Below, in pieces: positions 32,521 to 45,400 of a DNA stretch of 64,000 nt. Origin of the DNA: Spinacia oleracea (taxonomy: Eukaryota > Streptophyta > Magnoliopsida > Caryophyllales > Amaranthaceae); contig NC_079492.1 in NCBI RefSeq assembly GCF_020520425.1, positions 54,869,042-54,933,041 on the forward strand. Reading direction: 5' to 3'. Each line of letters opens with the position of its first letter. The first letter of the stretch is position 1. Both the position numbers and the translations under genes were made by a program. Below the pieces are notes generated by a model, which did not search any database, was not told the origin of the DNA, and saw only the letters and a list, made by a program, of their open reading frames with translations.

Positions 32521-33103
32521 TACTTATTGTCCTCATTTTCTTCTTTTGCTTTACTATTTTGAAGTCTCCTATGTTTTGCTTGCTTAGTTATGTTTTTGTT
32601 TACTTATGGTGTATCTTTAAGCTTTAAATGCAAGATATTCATGTTAAGGCTGATTGGTTAAACATTGTACGGAGTAGTTTGCAAGTATATTGCAGTTATC
32701 ACAGGCCAACTTTGTATTATTATTCTCTGATTAAGAGAAGTTAACGGAATTTTAATTGAGTTACTAATAGATTTTGATTATCGTGTCCTTGGGGCCTTCA
32801 AATTGATATCCTTTAATTTTAATTAATTTTGATTATTGTGTCATTGGGGCCTTCATTCTAATTAAGCAACATTAAACGTTTTAAACATTGATGTTATTTT
32901 CTACCTTTTGGTATTAATGTTTTCTATTTTACCAAAAGAAATAAAGGGATGACGTATACTTTTCTTTAGATGAATTTTATGAACAAATTTTGTGGTATGT
33001 TATTTTTGGTGATTAATTGGAATAACACGATTTAAAGTTCTGATATTATCTCGCACGCATCGCGTGCATATAAGACTAGTATTTAAGAACGGAGGGAGTA
33101 ATG

Positions 33104-33560
33104 GTCTTTTTTTTGTAAAGGAAAATTAATTCATTGATAAAGAGTCATACGACATCTACAGAAAAAAAATATGGATCTAACAAATACATCACACATTGAA
33201 TCAAATAAAAGTTTCCTTCATCAAAACTACGGTCGTTGAATAGATCTTGCACCGTAAAATGTCTCCCGTATACAACGCTGGAACATTCAGCCTTTTTAGA
33301 GAGAGGGTCTAACGATTTGTTGTGGCCGCGAGGATGATTTCCACTTGATTCATATGAACGTACTCGAAAAATTGATATTTGTCGCGATCTCGCATAAAAC
33401 TTTACCAACGAACCAATTTTACATAAATCCACTACGGGTGAACGACAAATCAAACATAGTAACACTAACTCCACCATAGGGAGACTAACGAACAAGGACG
33501 AACTCCGCCCATATGGTGAAAATTTATTTTCATTATTCCACTTTATTACCATTAGTTATT
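33104..33560 (-). repeat. LINE-like repeat, minus strand (copy 1)
   Basis: The minus strand ends in TCAATGAATTAATTTTCC, then ACAAAAAAAAG (poly-A side at ~33108), and carries a 135-codon frame with SIFRVRSYESSGNHPRGHNK. A homologous copy is at 39722-40115 in the same orientation with a different, shorter frame (SIFRLQSDESDGNY). The A-rich 3' tail suggests a retroposed element. The encoded peptide is unrecognised and probably not functional. Confidence 0.55.
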
Positions 33561-33607
33561 ACATAGTATACTACTAATCCTCGTCTCTTTAATTTACCAG
33601 AAACATA

Positions 33608-33909
33608 CTCCCTCGGTCCGATATTTATAGTCTCGCTGACTAGAAACACGGGTTTTAAGAAAAATGGAATATAGTACACGGAAAATTGGAATATAGTACA
33701 TTGATAATTGATTTATATGATAAAGTGAAATATAGTACATGGGGAATCGAAATATAGTACATGGGGAAGTTTTGTTGGGTTTTTCAATGCATTTTGAATT
33801 AATATATTACATGGGAAAGTGGAAAACTTAATGGCCAAAAATAGAAACATGAGTATAATTTTGGAACGCTCAAAATAGAAACAGGACTATAAGAATAGGA
33901 TGGAGAGAG
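33608..33909. mobile_element. Stowaway-type MITE
   Basis: CTCCCTCGGTCCGATATTTATAGTC at one end and ACTATAAGAATAGGATGGAGAGAG at the other, with TA on both sides. The interior repeats GGAATATAGTACAT-like units three or four times. Confidence 0.8.
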
Positions 33910-33911
33910 TA

Positions 33912-34760
33912 CCAAAAATTAGGGTCATTACTCAACTTTATTATGCCTAAACAACCGGCCCCTGCTTCATCTTCCCCATTCTTCACCTTTCCATTAACTC
34001 CCTAACCTTAATTATTTTCAATGTCAATTTAATTTAATCCTTAAATCTTCTCCATTCTTCTGTAGCATTCATTCAAAATTTAACCTCCCACTAATAGACT
34101 TTTTGACTGATCCATTTTGAAACGGTAGGAGATTATAGGGTGTTTTAATTCAACATTTCGATTCTTTATTTTCATGCATGCAATTCAAGTTGTAGTACCA
34201 CCTCCCCCGCCCCCTCTAAGCATGTTGTTCTTGATTTTTCTTAAACACATTGGAAGTATGTTGTTTATTTTTCTTGCTTAATTAGTTGCAATTCATTTTA
34301 TAGAGAAGGAGAATCTTATAATGTATGGTTTCTATGCAAATGATTAAAGGTTGGTAAGTCGTCATCAACTTTTTGAGACTTTTAGGTGGATTTTATATGT
34401 ATATTTTTGTTGTTAATTAGGGAACTTACAATTAGTTTTAGTTCTCCTATAAGAAAAGTTTTGCCAATATAGTTCAATAGTTAGAATTTGTTAAGCCTTT
34501 CCCTTAATTGGATATCATGTGTATAGTCGTACGTTGTAATAGTTGCAAATTTGCTTAATTTTTGTACAAATGATATCTTATTGGTGGTAATAAGTGATTT
34601 AAAGTGGATCTATTTTTCCAGGGGAGATGAACATAAGTAGAAAAATGTAATGATTAAAAAGACAAGACTTCATATGTCTTAAATTTTTTATTATTGTCAT
34701 TTGATTTAAACACCTTCTAACACCTGCTTAAAAACAACATAACTTCTAAACTCCATTACA
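33912..34760. other. Non-coding sequence
   Basis: No gene recognised. Open frames are short and AT-driven. Confidence 0.3.
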
Positions 34761-34779
34761 CTACCAACACATAACCAGC

Positions 34780-34807
34780 CCGTTCGTCGAACGAGACCAA
34801 AAACTAG
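34780..34807 (+). mobile_element. Possible Helitron 3' terminus
   Basis: Hairpin CGTTCG-t-CGAACG followed by AGACCAAAAACTAG and then T. It fits the Helitron 3' rule, but I could not find the partner 5' end. Confidence 0.45.
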
Positions 34808-34819
34808 TTCCTTCGTAAA

Positions 34820-35662
<843 letters not shown>

Positions 35663-35767
35663 CAAGGGTGTCAGTTGAGTTTCCATAATTTTAATACAAG
35701 TGTTAACATTGATCTGAATAACATTTTAATGAGTCAATCAAAAAAGAAAAACAAAGAAAAAAAGATA

Positions 35768-36128
35768 CTCCCTCCGTCCCAAAATGTTTTTTACGTTTGG
35801 TATTTTGCACGCGATTTAACGACTAATTAATATGCATTGAGATTTCTCTATTTTTTTTATTTAAACAAGGAAAATTACGTCTATTTATAATATTTTCATT
35901 TTTATCAAAAATCTAACATTGAGAAAATGGAAAAGATTTAATGCCCCATAGGAAAAGTGTGAAAGATTAAATAACGCAATGAATTTAATTGGTTAAAATA
36001 ATCTTTGACACAAATTTTGATAGAATATATATTAAATCATTTATGTGATAATATAAAAGGAAATGTAAAGAATATTTTGGGACACTCGGAATGATATACG
36101 TAATTAAAGAACATTTTGGGACGGAGGG
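35768..36128. mobile_element. Stowaway-type MITE
   Basis: Left end CTCCCTCCGTCCCAAAATG after TA; right end CATTTTGGGACGGAGGGA. The right TA has mutated. Inside is a shared inner inverted segment (TTTTTTACGTTTGG and GTAATTAAAGAAC). Confidence 0.82.
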
Positions 36129-36129
36129 A

Positions 36130-37015
36130 ACCACGTTAAATCTCTGTATTCTTATTGACATTATTTATAATCTTTCTTACATCTGTTATAACACATGGAG
36201 AAAAGAATTTTTAATGTACGGGTATAAGTGAAATATTTTATTACTTCGTATATGTTTTTCTGGATTTGAAATATATGCTGGTTCACTATGTGCTTTTTGG
36301 GTGTAGATGATATGTTCTTTAAATTTGAACTATATGTTCATTTAAAAATAGGATATACAGTGAACAGTGCACTCGGATGCATAAATAACATTTTGAATTT
36401 AAACAACTCATTTGCCACCTCTAAATTTGCTATATATATTCGCCAATAATTCTTTATTTTTTTTTATTTTTTGTTATTAATGGGTACTTTTGTTATACTT
36501 TTTTGAGCAATTACTTTAAAGAGAACTTAGATCATAATCATCCAATTGTGGAATTGATGATTAGATCCGAATTGGTGTGCAGAAAGCAAAGCATGAGCAT
36601 CATTCAATAAAATTCAACGAATGTAAGCGAAGTTGATAAACTGTTCACCTTTTGTCCTTTTAGAAATCTAATGGCTGAAATTCTAGAAATATATTGGTTA
36701 TTGTGGGGAATGGCTTGGCTTATAATAGAGATTCGTCCAATGATTTCCAGGCTCCACTTATAAGATTATGTTATACATTGCCCGAGAGAAAAATCAATGG
36801 ACGAGAAATAGGGCATTAGTTTTTTTGTCCGAATGAGCCACTAACATATGGATATTAAAAGTTATATATATGCTGGAGAGGAAATTTGAAATGTGACATT
36901 TTGTATACGGTCAATATATATACTATGTATTTGTCGTTGGGCTAAGGCATCATTGATAATGGTGCATATGCAAGTTGTGAGATTGTTGTACACCTACTAG
37001 GGATGGAAAGAGCAT
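36130..37015. other. Non-coding sequence
   Basis: No gene or terminus recognised. Confidence 0.3.
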
Positions 37016-37017
37016 GT

Positions 37018-37190
37018 ATCTCCTGTCTCATAATTTATGTACCACTTGTGTATCCTTATTTCCCATTGGTTTATATCAATATTATTTTAGATCTCAAAAT
37101 TAATAAAAGTTGACTAATTACAAATATCAATCAATATGAATAAGTGGCACACAAGTGGTACAGGTGCACACATTATGGGATATAGGATTT
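37018..37190. repeat. Imperfect inverted repeat, degraded MITE
   Basis: TCTCCTGTCTCATAATTTATGTACCACTTGTGT is mirrored by GCACACAAGTGGTACAGGTGCACACATTATGGGATA. Similar arms, diverged; no clear target duplication. Confidence 0.5.
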
Positions 37191-37429
37191 TGACTCGGAT
37201 AAAAAGTTACATTAGAGTAAACGGATCGAGTGTTGCGTCCCACGTCAAAAGAAAAATCAAAGAACTTCCACTTTATAACCCCGATAATAAATCCTTCCCA
37301 AACCCAGAGTTACACTTGCTTTGAACCGTACTCGTAATACATTTCCTACAAGCACTTTAATTAGTATCTTGTTATTTTCATCTCATAAGTACGTAATAAA
37401 AAAAATATGAAAAACACAAACTCTTAAAT

Positions 37430-37795
37430 AAGGTCAATGTATGAACGACCTTTTATGAAAAAATCAATTCAGATTCATTTTGTAGGCGTCTTTTTCAGAG
37501 TAAATCAACACAAATTCTTAACTAAGGCCGATGTATGCAAGACCTTTTATGAAAAAATCAATTCAGATTCATTTTTTAGGCATCTTTTCAGAGCAAATCA
37601 ACACAAATTCTTAACTAATTAAGGCCAATGTATGCAAGACCTTTTATGAAAAAATCAATTCAGATTCATTTTTTAGGCATCTTTTCAGAGTAAATCAACA
37701 CAAATTCTTAACTAAAGCCGATATATGCAAGACCTTTTATGAAAAAATCCATTATTCATTTTTTAGGCATATTTTCAGAGTAAATCATAAAATGA
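37430..37795. repeat. Tandem repeat, four copies of a ~95-bp unit
   Basis: Each unit contains GGCCAATGTATGCAAGACC, then TTTTATGAAAAAATCAATTC and AGAGTAAATCAACACAAATT. Starts are near 37432, 37526, 37623 and 37716 (spacing 94, 97, 93). The last copy is partial. No coding role seen. Confidence 0.9.
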
Positions 37796-38036
37796 GATTT
37801 ACAATCCCTAAAGTTAAATCCATCTTGATCATCATGCGCGCCTCATACATGTAATGTATTTATCTTTTTTCTACTTCTTGTTTTACCAAGCCTTACAGAG
37901 TTACAGAGGTCGGAAAAAAAAGGCTCAAAATCATAAGTTCCCTAATCTCTAGCACATGATATGTGATTATTCTGCCAGAAATCAATGTTCCATGAATGAG
38001 GTACTAAGATTTTTTTTTTCCTTTTTTTTGTAGGAG

Positions 38037-39490
38037 TATGGCCCTGTTCTTCTGAGCTTTATTTGGCTGAACTGAATTGAACTGAACTGAACTGAACTGA
38101 ACTTAATGGAGCTGAACTGAACTGAACTGAACTGAACTGAACTGAACTGAATGGAGCTGAACTGAATTGAACTGAATGGAACTGAATGAATAGTAAATAG
38201 TAAATAGTAAATAATAGATAATAGATAATAGATAATAGATAATAGATAATAAAAAGTAATAAATAATAAATAATAAATAATAAATAATAAATAATAAATA
38301 ATAAATAATAAATAATAAATAATAAATAATAAATAATAATAATAAATAATAAATAATAAATAATAAATAATAAATAATAAATAATAAATAATAAATAATA
38401 AATAATAAATAATAAATAATAAATAATAAATAATAAATAATAAATAATAAATAATAAATAATAAATAATAAATAATAAATAATAAATAATAAATAATAAT
38501 AATAAATAATAAATAATAAATAATAAATAATAAATAATAAATAATAATAATAAATAATAAATAATAAATAATAAATAATAATAATAAATAATAAATAATA
38601 AATAATAAATAATAAATAATAAATAATAAATAATAAATAATAAATAATAAATAATAAATAATAAATAATAAATAATAAATAATAAATAATAAATAATAAA
38701 TAATAAATAATAATATAAATAATAAATAATAAATAATAAATAATAAATAATAAATAATAAATAATAAATAATAAATAATAAATAATAAATAATAAATAAT
38801 AATAATAATAATAATAATAAATAATAAATAATAAATAATAAATATAATAAATAATAAATAATAAATAATAAATAATAAATAATAAATAATAAATAATAAA
38901 TAATAAATAATAAATAATAAATAATAAATAATAATAATAAATAATAAATAATAATAATAATAATAAATAATAAATAATAAATAATAAATAATAAATAATA
39001 AATAATAAATAATAAATAATACATAATCAATAATCAATAATAAATTAATAAATAATCAATAATAAATAATCAATAATTAATAATTAGTAATTAATAATAA
39101 ATATAATAATATAATGTTAATATTTATAACAATACTCATAATAATAAATAATAACTACAATAATCATAATTATTTATTAATAACAATAATTACATATAAT
39201 ATTAATATAATAATATTAATATTTAAGTACTAATAACGATAATAATAATTATTATATGTATAAGTAATAAATGTCAATTTTATTTGTAATATCAAGAATA
39301 AAAATAATTACAAAGAAAGATGAATCCGTTCTTTTGAACTGAACTGAATTGAACTGAATGAAGCTGAACTGAACTGAACTGAACTGAACTTAATGGAGCT
39401 AAACTGAACTGAACTGAACTTAATGGAGCTGAACTGAAATGAACTGAACTTAATGGAACTGCAAAAAAAGTCCAAAAGAACAGGGCCTAT
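38037..39490. mobile_element. MITE with internal microsatellite expansion (Micron-like)
   Basis: The element 38040-39487 starts GGCCCTGTTCTTCTGAGC and ends AAAGAACAGGGCC, with 3-bp target duplication TAT (38037-38039, 39488-39490). The subterminal regions are arrays of CTGAA/TGAAC pentamers in the same sense (38068-38190 and 39335-39455). The core is ~830 bp of AATAATA-type repeat (38205-39040). The 3-bp duplication suggests PIF/Harbinger- or CACTA-type mobilisation. The 351- and 323-codon frames through it are repeat artefacts. Confidence 0.85.
38205..39040. repeat. (AATAATA)n minisatellite-like array
   Basis: About 830 bp of seven-base AATAATA units with interspersed AAT triplet slips. It is pure A/T apart from the flanks and likely to vary in length between individuals. 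Confidence 0.95.
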
Positions 39491-39499
39491 GTGTAATTA

Positions 39500-39715
39500 T
39501 TGGAGGTAAGGAATTGAAAAGGCATATAAGCCATTAGGTCAGAATCTCGTACGATCGTACTGGGTCAATTTCAACCAAGTTAAAGTGTAAGGCCATTTGA
39601 AAATGGGAGTGGGGAGATAACATATCGATAAGGGATACTCAAAATGGCCCGTTAACGGGATTTGATTTCACAATCTTCATATTATAAGGTGCGGAGATTG
39701 CAAACCTTGCTATTA
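39500..39715. other. Non-coding sequence
   Basis: Nothing recognised between the MITE and the LINE-like repeat. Confidence 0.3.
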
Positions 39716-39721
39716 GGCAAG

Positions 39722-40115
39722 CTTTATGTTTTTTTTTTATAAACAAATTAATTCATTGATAAAAAGGCATACGACATTTACATAAAGATTTAAATCCAAC
39801 AAGTAACAAATACATATCAATCGAATCAAATAAAAACTTTCTTTCACCATAACTACGATCGTAATATATCAAACATTCTGTATACCCTCTTTTATATCGC
39901 TGTGATTAACAGTCTTCATTGACGAGGGGTCTATAGATCTGTTGTAGCCGTGACAAATATAATTTCCGTCTGATTCATCTGATTGTAGTCGAAAGATTGA
40001 CATCCTCTTCGATCCCGCATAAATCTTTACCAAAGAAACAACCTGAACTAAACTAAACACACAAAACTTAACTAAAAACAAACCCACCATAGGGTACTTA
40101 CTACACTGAAACAAT
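39722..40115 (-). repeat. LINE-like repeat, minus strand (copy 2)
   Basis: Homologous to 33104-33560 and in the same orientation: TTAATTCATTGATAAAAAGG, then CATACGACATTTAC, beside an A-rich tail on the minus strand (TTTTTTTT at 39730). A short inner duplication of CACCATAGGG..TACTTACTACACTGAAAC occurs at 40087-40149. Confidence 0.55.
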
Positions 40116-40157
40116 CAAACCACCATAGGGGTACTTACTACACTGAAACTATGTAGT

Positions 40158-40431
40158 TTTCACTACAAGAAATTGTACCATTAACGACGAAAAATCCCAT
40201 CGCTAAAGGCCAATAATCGTTGATTAATGACGGGATTTCTTGTCGCGAACCCGTCATAAAAGGGGTCGTTTTTAATGGAAAATCTCGTCGTTAACCCGTC
40301 GTAAAAGACATTTGCGACGGTTGTTTCCGTCTTTATTTAGTTGTTAGCCCCGTCACAAAAAGGATTTTGCGACGAAATTTTTGACTCATCGTTATAAGTT
40401 GTTATTAAAGATACAAATTCTTGTAGTGTTT
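40158..40431. mobile_element. 268-bp mini-CACTA element
   Basis: 40161-40428: CACTACAAGAAATT at one end and AATTCTTGTAGTG at the other, the canonical CACTA terminus, with TTT on both sides as a 3-bp target duplication. The interior carries CGTCGTTAACCCGTCG-type subterminal motifs. Non-coding. Confidence 0.92.
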
Positions 40432-40434
40432 ATT

Positions 40435-41060
40435 GAGATCTAACGCAAAAACACAACAGAATTGAAAGAGAAGGGACGAAAATAACCAAATTTCCGAAGA
40501 AAATTGGCTATTTCCGCCCTAGAAAACCCTAATTTTTGTAAATCCTAAACAGAGAGAGAAAAGAGGGAGCCTAAAATCTTCTTAGTAGAATTTGGAAAAC
40601 TTGATTTGTTTTCTTAGGCAAGCTTTACTTAGTGTGAGGTAACCTAAAAGAATGGCCTCACTACAATGGTTTTATTCCATTATTCTTTTATTCATAATTT
40701 CCTATATTTTTTTACTTCTACAATTAATAGGTTAAGGTTACCACATGGTCACTCGTTTTTATTCATTTATTATAGTTGATCCTAGAGTCCTAGAAAGTGT
40801 TACTATAAACAATATTATTATAGTTGATAAATAAAACAATTTTATTGGTTGTTGTAATGATTAGTGGATTGAGATTTTACTTGGGTTTATTTTTTTAATA
40901 TAAATGATGGAATCTAAAGCATTTTAAATAAAAAAGAAAAGTATATTTATTACTCCGTATACGTTAATAAACGTGCAAAAGTCCAAACGTAACAAACAAA
41001 AAGAAACGGAGGGAGTACCTTTTTAATAAAATAATAATTGATAACCAAACAACCACTCAT
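40435..41060. other. Non-coding sequence
   Basis: No supported gene. CCGTATACG...ACGGAGGGAGTA near 40970-41018 is a short remnant of a Stowaway end. Confidence 0.35.
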
Positions 41061-41066
41061 CATCTA

Positions 41067-41683
41067 CTTCCTCCGTCTCTTAATACTCGCACCGGTCAAA
41101 CCGGTGCGGAGTTTAAGACACTTGAATTGACTTATTAATTTAATGGTGTTACTCCCTCTGTATTTATTTAAGAGATACACTAGCTTTTTCCTGCCGTATT
41201 TATTTAAGAGATACACTTGTCATTTTTAGTAACTCATCAACTCCACCATCTAATTAAATAATCTATCTACACCCCACCCCTAATTCCCAAGTCCCAACCC
41301 CTAAAATGACATGGTCCCCACTTGTTTTACTTATTAAAATATCTACCCAACTCCACTTGTTTTATTACTTTAATTCATTTAATTCTTCTTCTTAATACCC
41401 GTGCCCCGCCAAGTGTATCTCTTAAATAAATACGGAGGGAGTAGTTGATAGTGGGATATTTTTTTTAATATAGTTAGTGAGAAATGGGTAAGGGATGAGG
41501 AGTGGTGAGTGAAGGGGTAAATTTTTAAATGATTTTTTTGTAGGGAGTAGGGGTGTAGATGGATTAGTAGGTAAGTGTGAGAAATAATATAATATTGGTA
41601 AATAATTTATTTATAGAAGTGGTGCAAATATTAAGAGACGGCCCGAAAATGAAAGCGGTGCGAGTATTAAGGGACGGAGGGAA
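41067..41683. mobile_element. Stowaway-type MITE interrupted by another Stowaway
   Basis: Outer ends CTTCCTCCGTCTCTTAATAC and GTATTAAGGGACGGAGGGA with TA at both sides. Between them another Stowaway (41152-41441) has inserted at a TA. The left arm contains the palindrome CACCGGTCAAACCGGTG. Confidence 0.85.
41152..41441. mobile_element. Inner Stowaway-type MITE
   Basis: Ends CTCCCTCTGTATTTATTTAAG and TTAAATAAATACGGAGGGAG, flanked by TA. Same family as 15043-15366 and it shows the same duplicated arm (AAGAGATACACT twice). Confidence 0.9.
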
Positions 41684-41689
41684 TAAAAC

Positions 41690-42450
41690 TTTGTACAAAA
41701 ATAAGTGTAACAACTAATCTAGAACGAATGAAGTATTTTATAACCCGACTTGACTGACCCGTTTGAGAGGCCTGCCCTAGTCTATTCTTTAAAGCCTACC
41801 GTAACAAAAATGACAAAAAAGTGGGATACTATTGATGCATCGAAACACAAATCATAGGACCAAAAAGATTGGCCCCACGTCTTAACTCGTTCAATAAATC
41901 CACAGACTCAGTCACTATCATTTCAACAACTCGTTCATTTTCATCAAAAATAGAGGGGTATTGTCGTCATTACATTCCTCCCATAAAGACCAAAACCAAA
42001 AAAAGGCACAAAATTATAAATATCCCAAGTTATTCCCAACTTTCATAAAAGTTATCATAAACCAATTCATAATAATTCCCCAAATCTCTTTTCCAATTAC
42101 CCCTCAAATAAATAAATGGCGTCAATTATAGGAAAAACGTCGAAAACTGCATTGTTACGCTTTGATCATACCCCAGAAAAGTGACGTTTTTCTATCAATT
42201 TTCATTTTTCCTAAAGTCCAAGGTACACTTTTTTTTTTTTTTTTTTTTAAATTCTTCTGCCCCTTATTTCATGAAATAATATATATATATATATTTTGAT
42301 TTTATCTGCATTTGTTGTTATTAATTTGTTCATAAAGAGAATGGTTATATTTTGTATTTGCATGTAATTATGAATTTATAATTTCCCCATTTTTGGGTGA
42401 ATTTTCATGTGTTGTTTTTTATTTTATTTTAATTAATTATTTTGGTAGGA
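41690..42450 (+). promoter_or_regulatory. Promoter and 5' leader of the LPA1-like gene
   Basis: An ATTATAAATA TATA-like motif stands at 42013-42022, followed by an AT-rich leader. CCAAG|GTACAC near 42220 and TTTGGTAG|GA at 42448 are plausible borders of an intron in the 5' leader; the stretch between is T-rich. The first in-frame ATG after that acceptor is 42451. Assignments are by signal only. Confidence 0.45.
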
Positions 42451-45400
42451 ATGGAGGAAGTGAATAAAATTCTGTACATAGTGGTAGTCGATAATGATGA
42501 AAATAATAAGAAAGGTAATGTTGGGAAGAACGAGAAGGAGGAGAAGGAGTCTTTTCGTTATACGCGTTCACTTCTTCAGAGCACCTTGCAACTCATGGGA
42601 TGTAAACCTCGTTATGCCACCAAGGTAACACAAACTCTTTTGTTTTTCTACGTTGTACCCTCGCCTTTTGAAATACGGAGTACTACATTAATTGTGTCAA
42701 TTTTCTATGTATAATTTGTTCATGGTAGCACAAATTGTACCTTTAGCTCACGAAGAAAAACTAAAAATAAAAATGTGGAAATATTGTAGGTTTTAGTTGC
42801 CAGTTTTCAAAATCAATGTGATTATTATGTAGTACGGAGTATGTATGTAGTGTACGACTAGTTTAAGTTCATAATTCTAATTACGTCGCATGACTTTCTA
42901 ATTCACAAAACAAAAAACTGATAGTGATATCAAATTAGCCATAAGGTGTCGTTTCAGTTTTGAATTTGTCTTTTTGGTATATGTTGGTATGTCATGTAAG
43001 TTAAGCCAACTAGAATAGTAATTGCATGCTTGGTTCAAAATCATAATGCTTGTGAAATGTTATGAATTGAGGGTGGTTGAAGGTGGAAATTAAATGAAGT
43101 ACAAGTATATGTGAAGTCTTATTTATGTACTCCGTAATAATTATTGAGTAAAACATTGGTACAAACAAGGGGAGTAATAATTGTTACTCTTGTTTTCCTT
43201 ATTCATATATGTAGATGGAAATGTTGATGTTTGGTGCATGATTTGAAACATGAAAGACATTGAAAAGATATCTTGATCCTTTTTTCTGTGTGTGAAATTC
43301 AAAACAAGATATCTTATTTTGCTTGGTGTGTAATAAAAGGGTACCTTCCCTTGTATCTCCTTGCGTCTGAAATTAGTTGTCACATTGTCCCAACCCCTTT
43401 TAGTTGAGATAACATGATGAAGTATTAGAAAAAGAATTTGTTGTTAATTTGTTATAGTCACGTCTAATAATTTATAATCTCATTCTACTACGGAGTACAT
43501 CACTTCATTTAAGTTTTGGCATACTTAAATCTAATCGTAAATCATTAGTAATAATACTAAATAAAGGAGGTTTTGTTTGGGGCTCTTTTTGTTCTTTACT
43601 TCTTTTTGGTGCTTTGCAACTGTGGAGATCATGTACTCCATATAGCTGGAATTGAAATTTAGTGTTGTGAATATTTTTCTGTATTTGTTTGATTTGTTTA
43701 AAATGCAAAGTGCAAAGCCGAGATTGTCGGTTCTTGCTGTAAGTTCACTTGCTTTAGGAGTATTCATATTCTGTTTTCTAAAGTCCTTAAGCAATATTCT
43801 TAGCTATTGATCTACTATACTTTGCACTCACAACTTCTTTTTCCCATAACCTAGTTTACTGGTTTTGGACTAATAGGTTGGAATATTTTATTTTTTTCAA
43901 AAGGTTTTAACTAGAAGACAATTAAATCCACTTTGTTTGGTTTATTGCTAAAATAAAAATCCCCTTTGAAATAATGTTAGGCAACTAGACAAGCAACTAG
44001 GCCTTATTATTATTTTTGTTTTAATCAGAAGGGAGCTAGAAAGCAAGAAAATATTTCATTTTGTATAAAGCTAGTTAAAGAAATTCGATTTTTCCAAAGC
44101 ATCAAATAGTTGGGGTAGGGATTTCAACTATTCAACCATACTTTTTTCTTATGTAAAACATGTGTAATCTAAAAGGCCAAAGATATATTAGATATTCATT
44201 AGTCAGCACATTATAGTTGTGATTTTTCACAAAACTTAATCGCGTATAAAAAGTACTATGTACTCGATCCTATAAGAAGATATTAACATAACTTCCAATA
44301 GTGAACATGCATTATTTTAGGCGACAACTCAAAAACAAACATAACAAATGTTGTGACTTGTGACATACTTCCTCCGTTTCATTAAGTTCTTTACACTTTG
44401 AAAAATATGTCAAAAAGTCAAAACTTTGACCATAAGTTCTCACTATTATATCTATAAAAGTTTATCATGGGATATCTTGTTAGATTCGTTTCCAAAGCAA
44501 GAAAATATTTTTCTACACAGAATTAGATATATTAACGGTCAAATAATGCACAAGAGCCCGTGCAAATAGTAAGTGTAAAGGACTTATTGAAACAGAGGTA
44601 GTAGTATGGAACCTGATATGTTGAAGGAAAGATCTGTACATGAACCTTAGATATTGTTTCTATTGAGTCTATGCCGTGATACTTACTGGTCTTGAACAAT
44701 AATGATCGATGTTTCATTACCCTGATAAGTGTTTAAGATCAATATGTTCTATCAAATGATGCTTTATCAGATCTTAAGCTGCTTTAGTATTGGTATAGCT
44801 AAACCTAAGTTCCTTTATTCCTTTGTTTAGATTAGTAAGAGGGTCTTTGGATGTATCCAAAGTCAAAGCTCTAAGGATGACAAAGACATTGTAGGAAGAT
44901 GTACTTCCAATGCTGCAAGTAGTCTGCTTGTCAAATCTGAAGAAAACGAAGAAAGTAAGAATGTGTCTTCGGAGTTGTACAAAAGGCGCACAACTGTGTT
45001 CATCAACAGGGACAAGTTCATAGACATTGTATGTGATGCTCTAGCTGAATATAAATACATTGGTCCAAATCAAAAAGCAGATTTGATTTTGGCTTGCAGG
45101 TAGATTTATGCCTTTTCTTACATATGGTATCTCTTGGTATGCAAAATGAAGTGTTATAGTTTTTTTTGGATGATGAAAATATATTGCATCAAAGTCGAAC
45201 TCCTGTGATCATTATTGCTCATTTTAAAAAATTCTCCAACTTTTCATTATATAGATTGTTTTCCATGTAATTAGTTACCTTATAAGGTGTAAAATCTACA
45301 GAAAAGTACTACATATGAGTATATTTTTCATTATGATTTCCTGAAAACTACTGAAGCACATGTATTTTGTTGTCAGACAGTTAAGGTAATTGTGTTCTTT

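Larger units (their letters stand above)
29351..33079 (+). mobile_element. 3.7-kb Helitron carrying gene fragments
   Basis: 5' end TCTCTATTATATAAGCCAGC after A. 3' end has the perfect hairpin GCACGC-atc-GCGTGC (33053-33067), then ATATAAGACTAG, followed by T. These are complete Helitron borders. Inside, in the same orientation, is a promoter-leader-like region (29430-29770), an ATG exon, and exon-like segments with splice sites (30420-30666, 32080-32200, 32370-32520). At least one comes from a recognisable host gene. No Rep/helicase frame, so the element is non-autonomous. The same 3' terminus occurs inverted at 62258. Confidence 0.88.

Noticed and set aside
33079-33097. A further Stowaway element ending ACGGAGGGAGTA after the Helitron
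   Set aside because: Only one end is visible, and no matching opposite end was found near 29350 or to the left. It is a remnant at most.
37430-37795. CRISPR-like array
   Set aside because: The ~95-bp tandem units have no short repeat/unique spacer alternation, and this is a plant nuclear sequence.
37982-39037. Two long minus-strand frames (351 and 323 codons) rich in I, L, Y and F
   Set aside because: They are translations of the AATAATA array, which has no stops on that strand. There is no start context, domain or codon structure.
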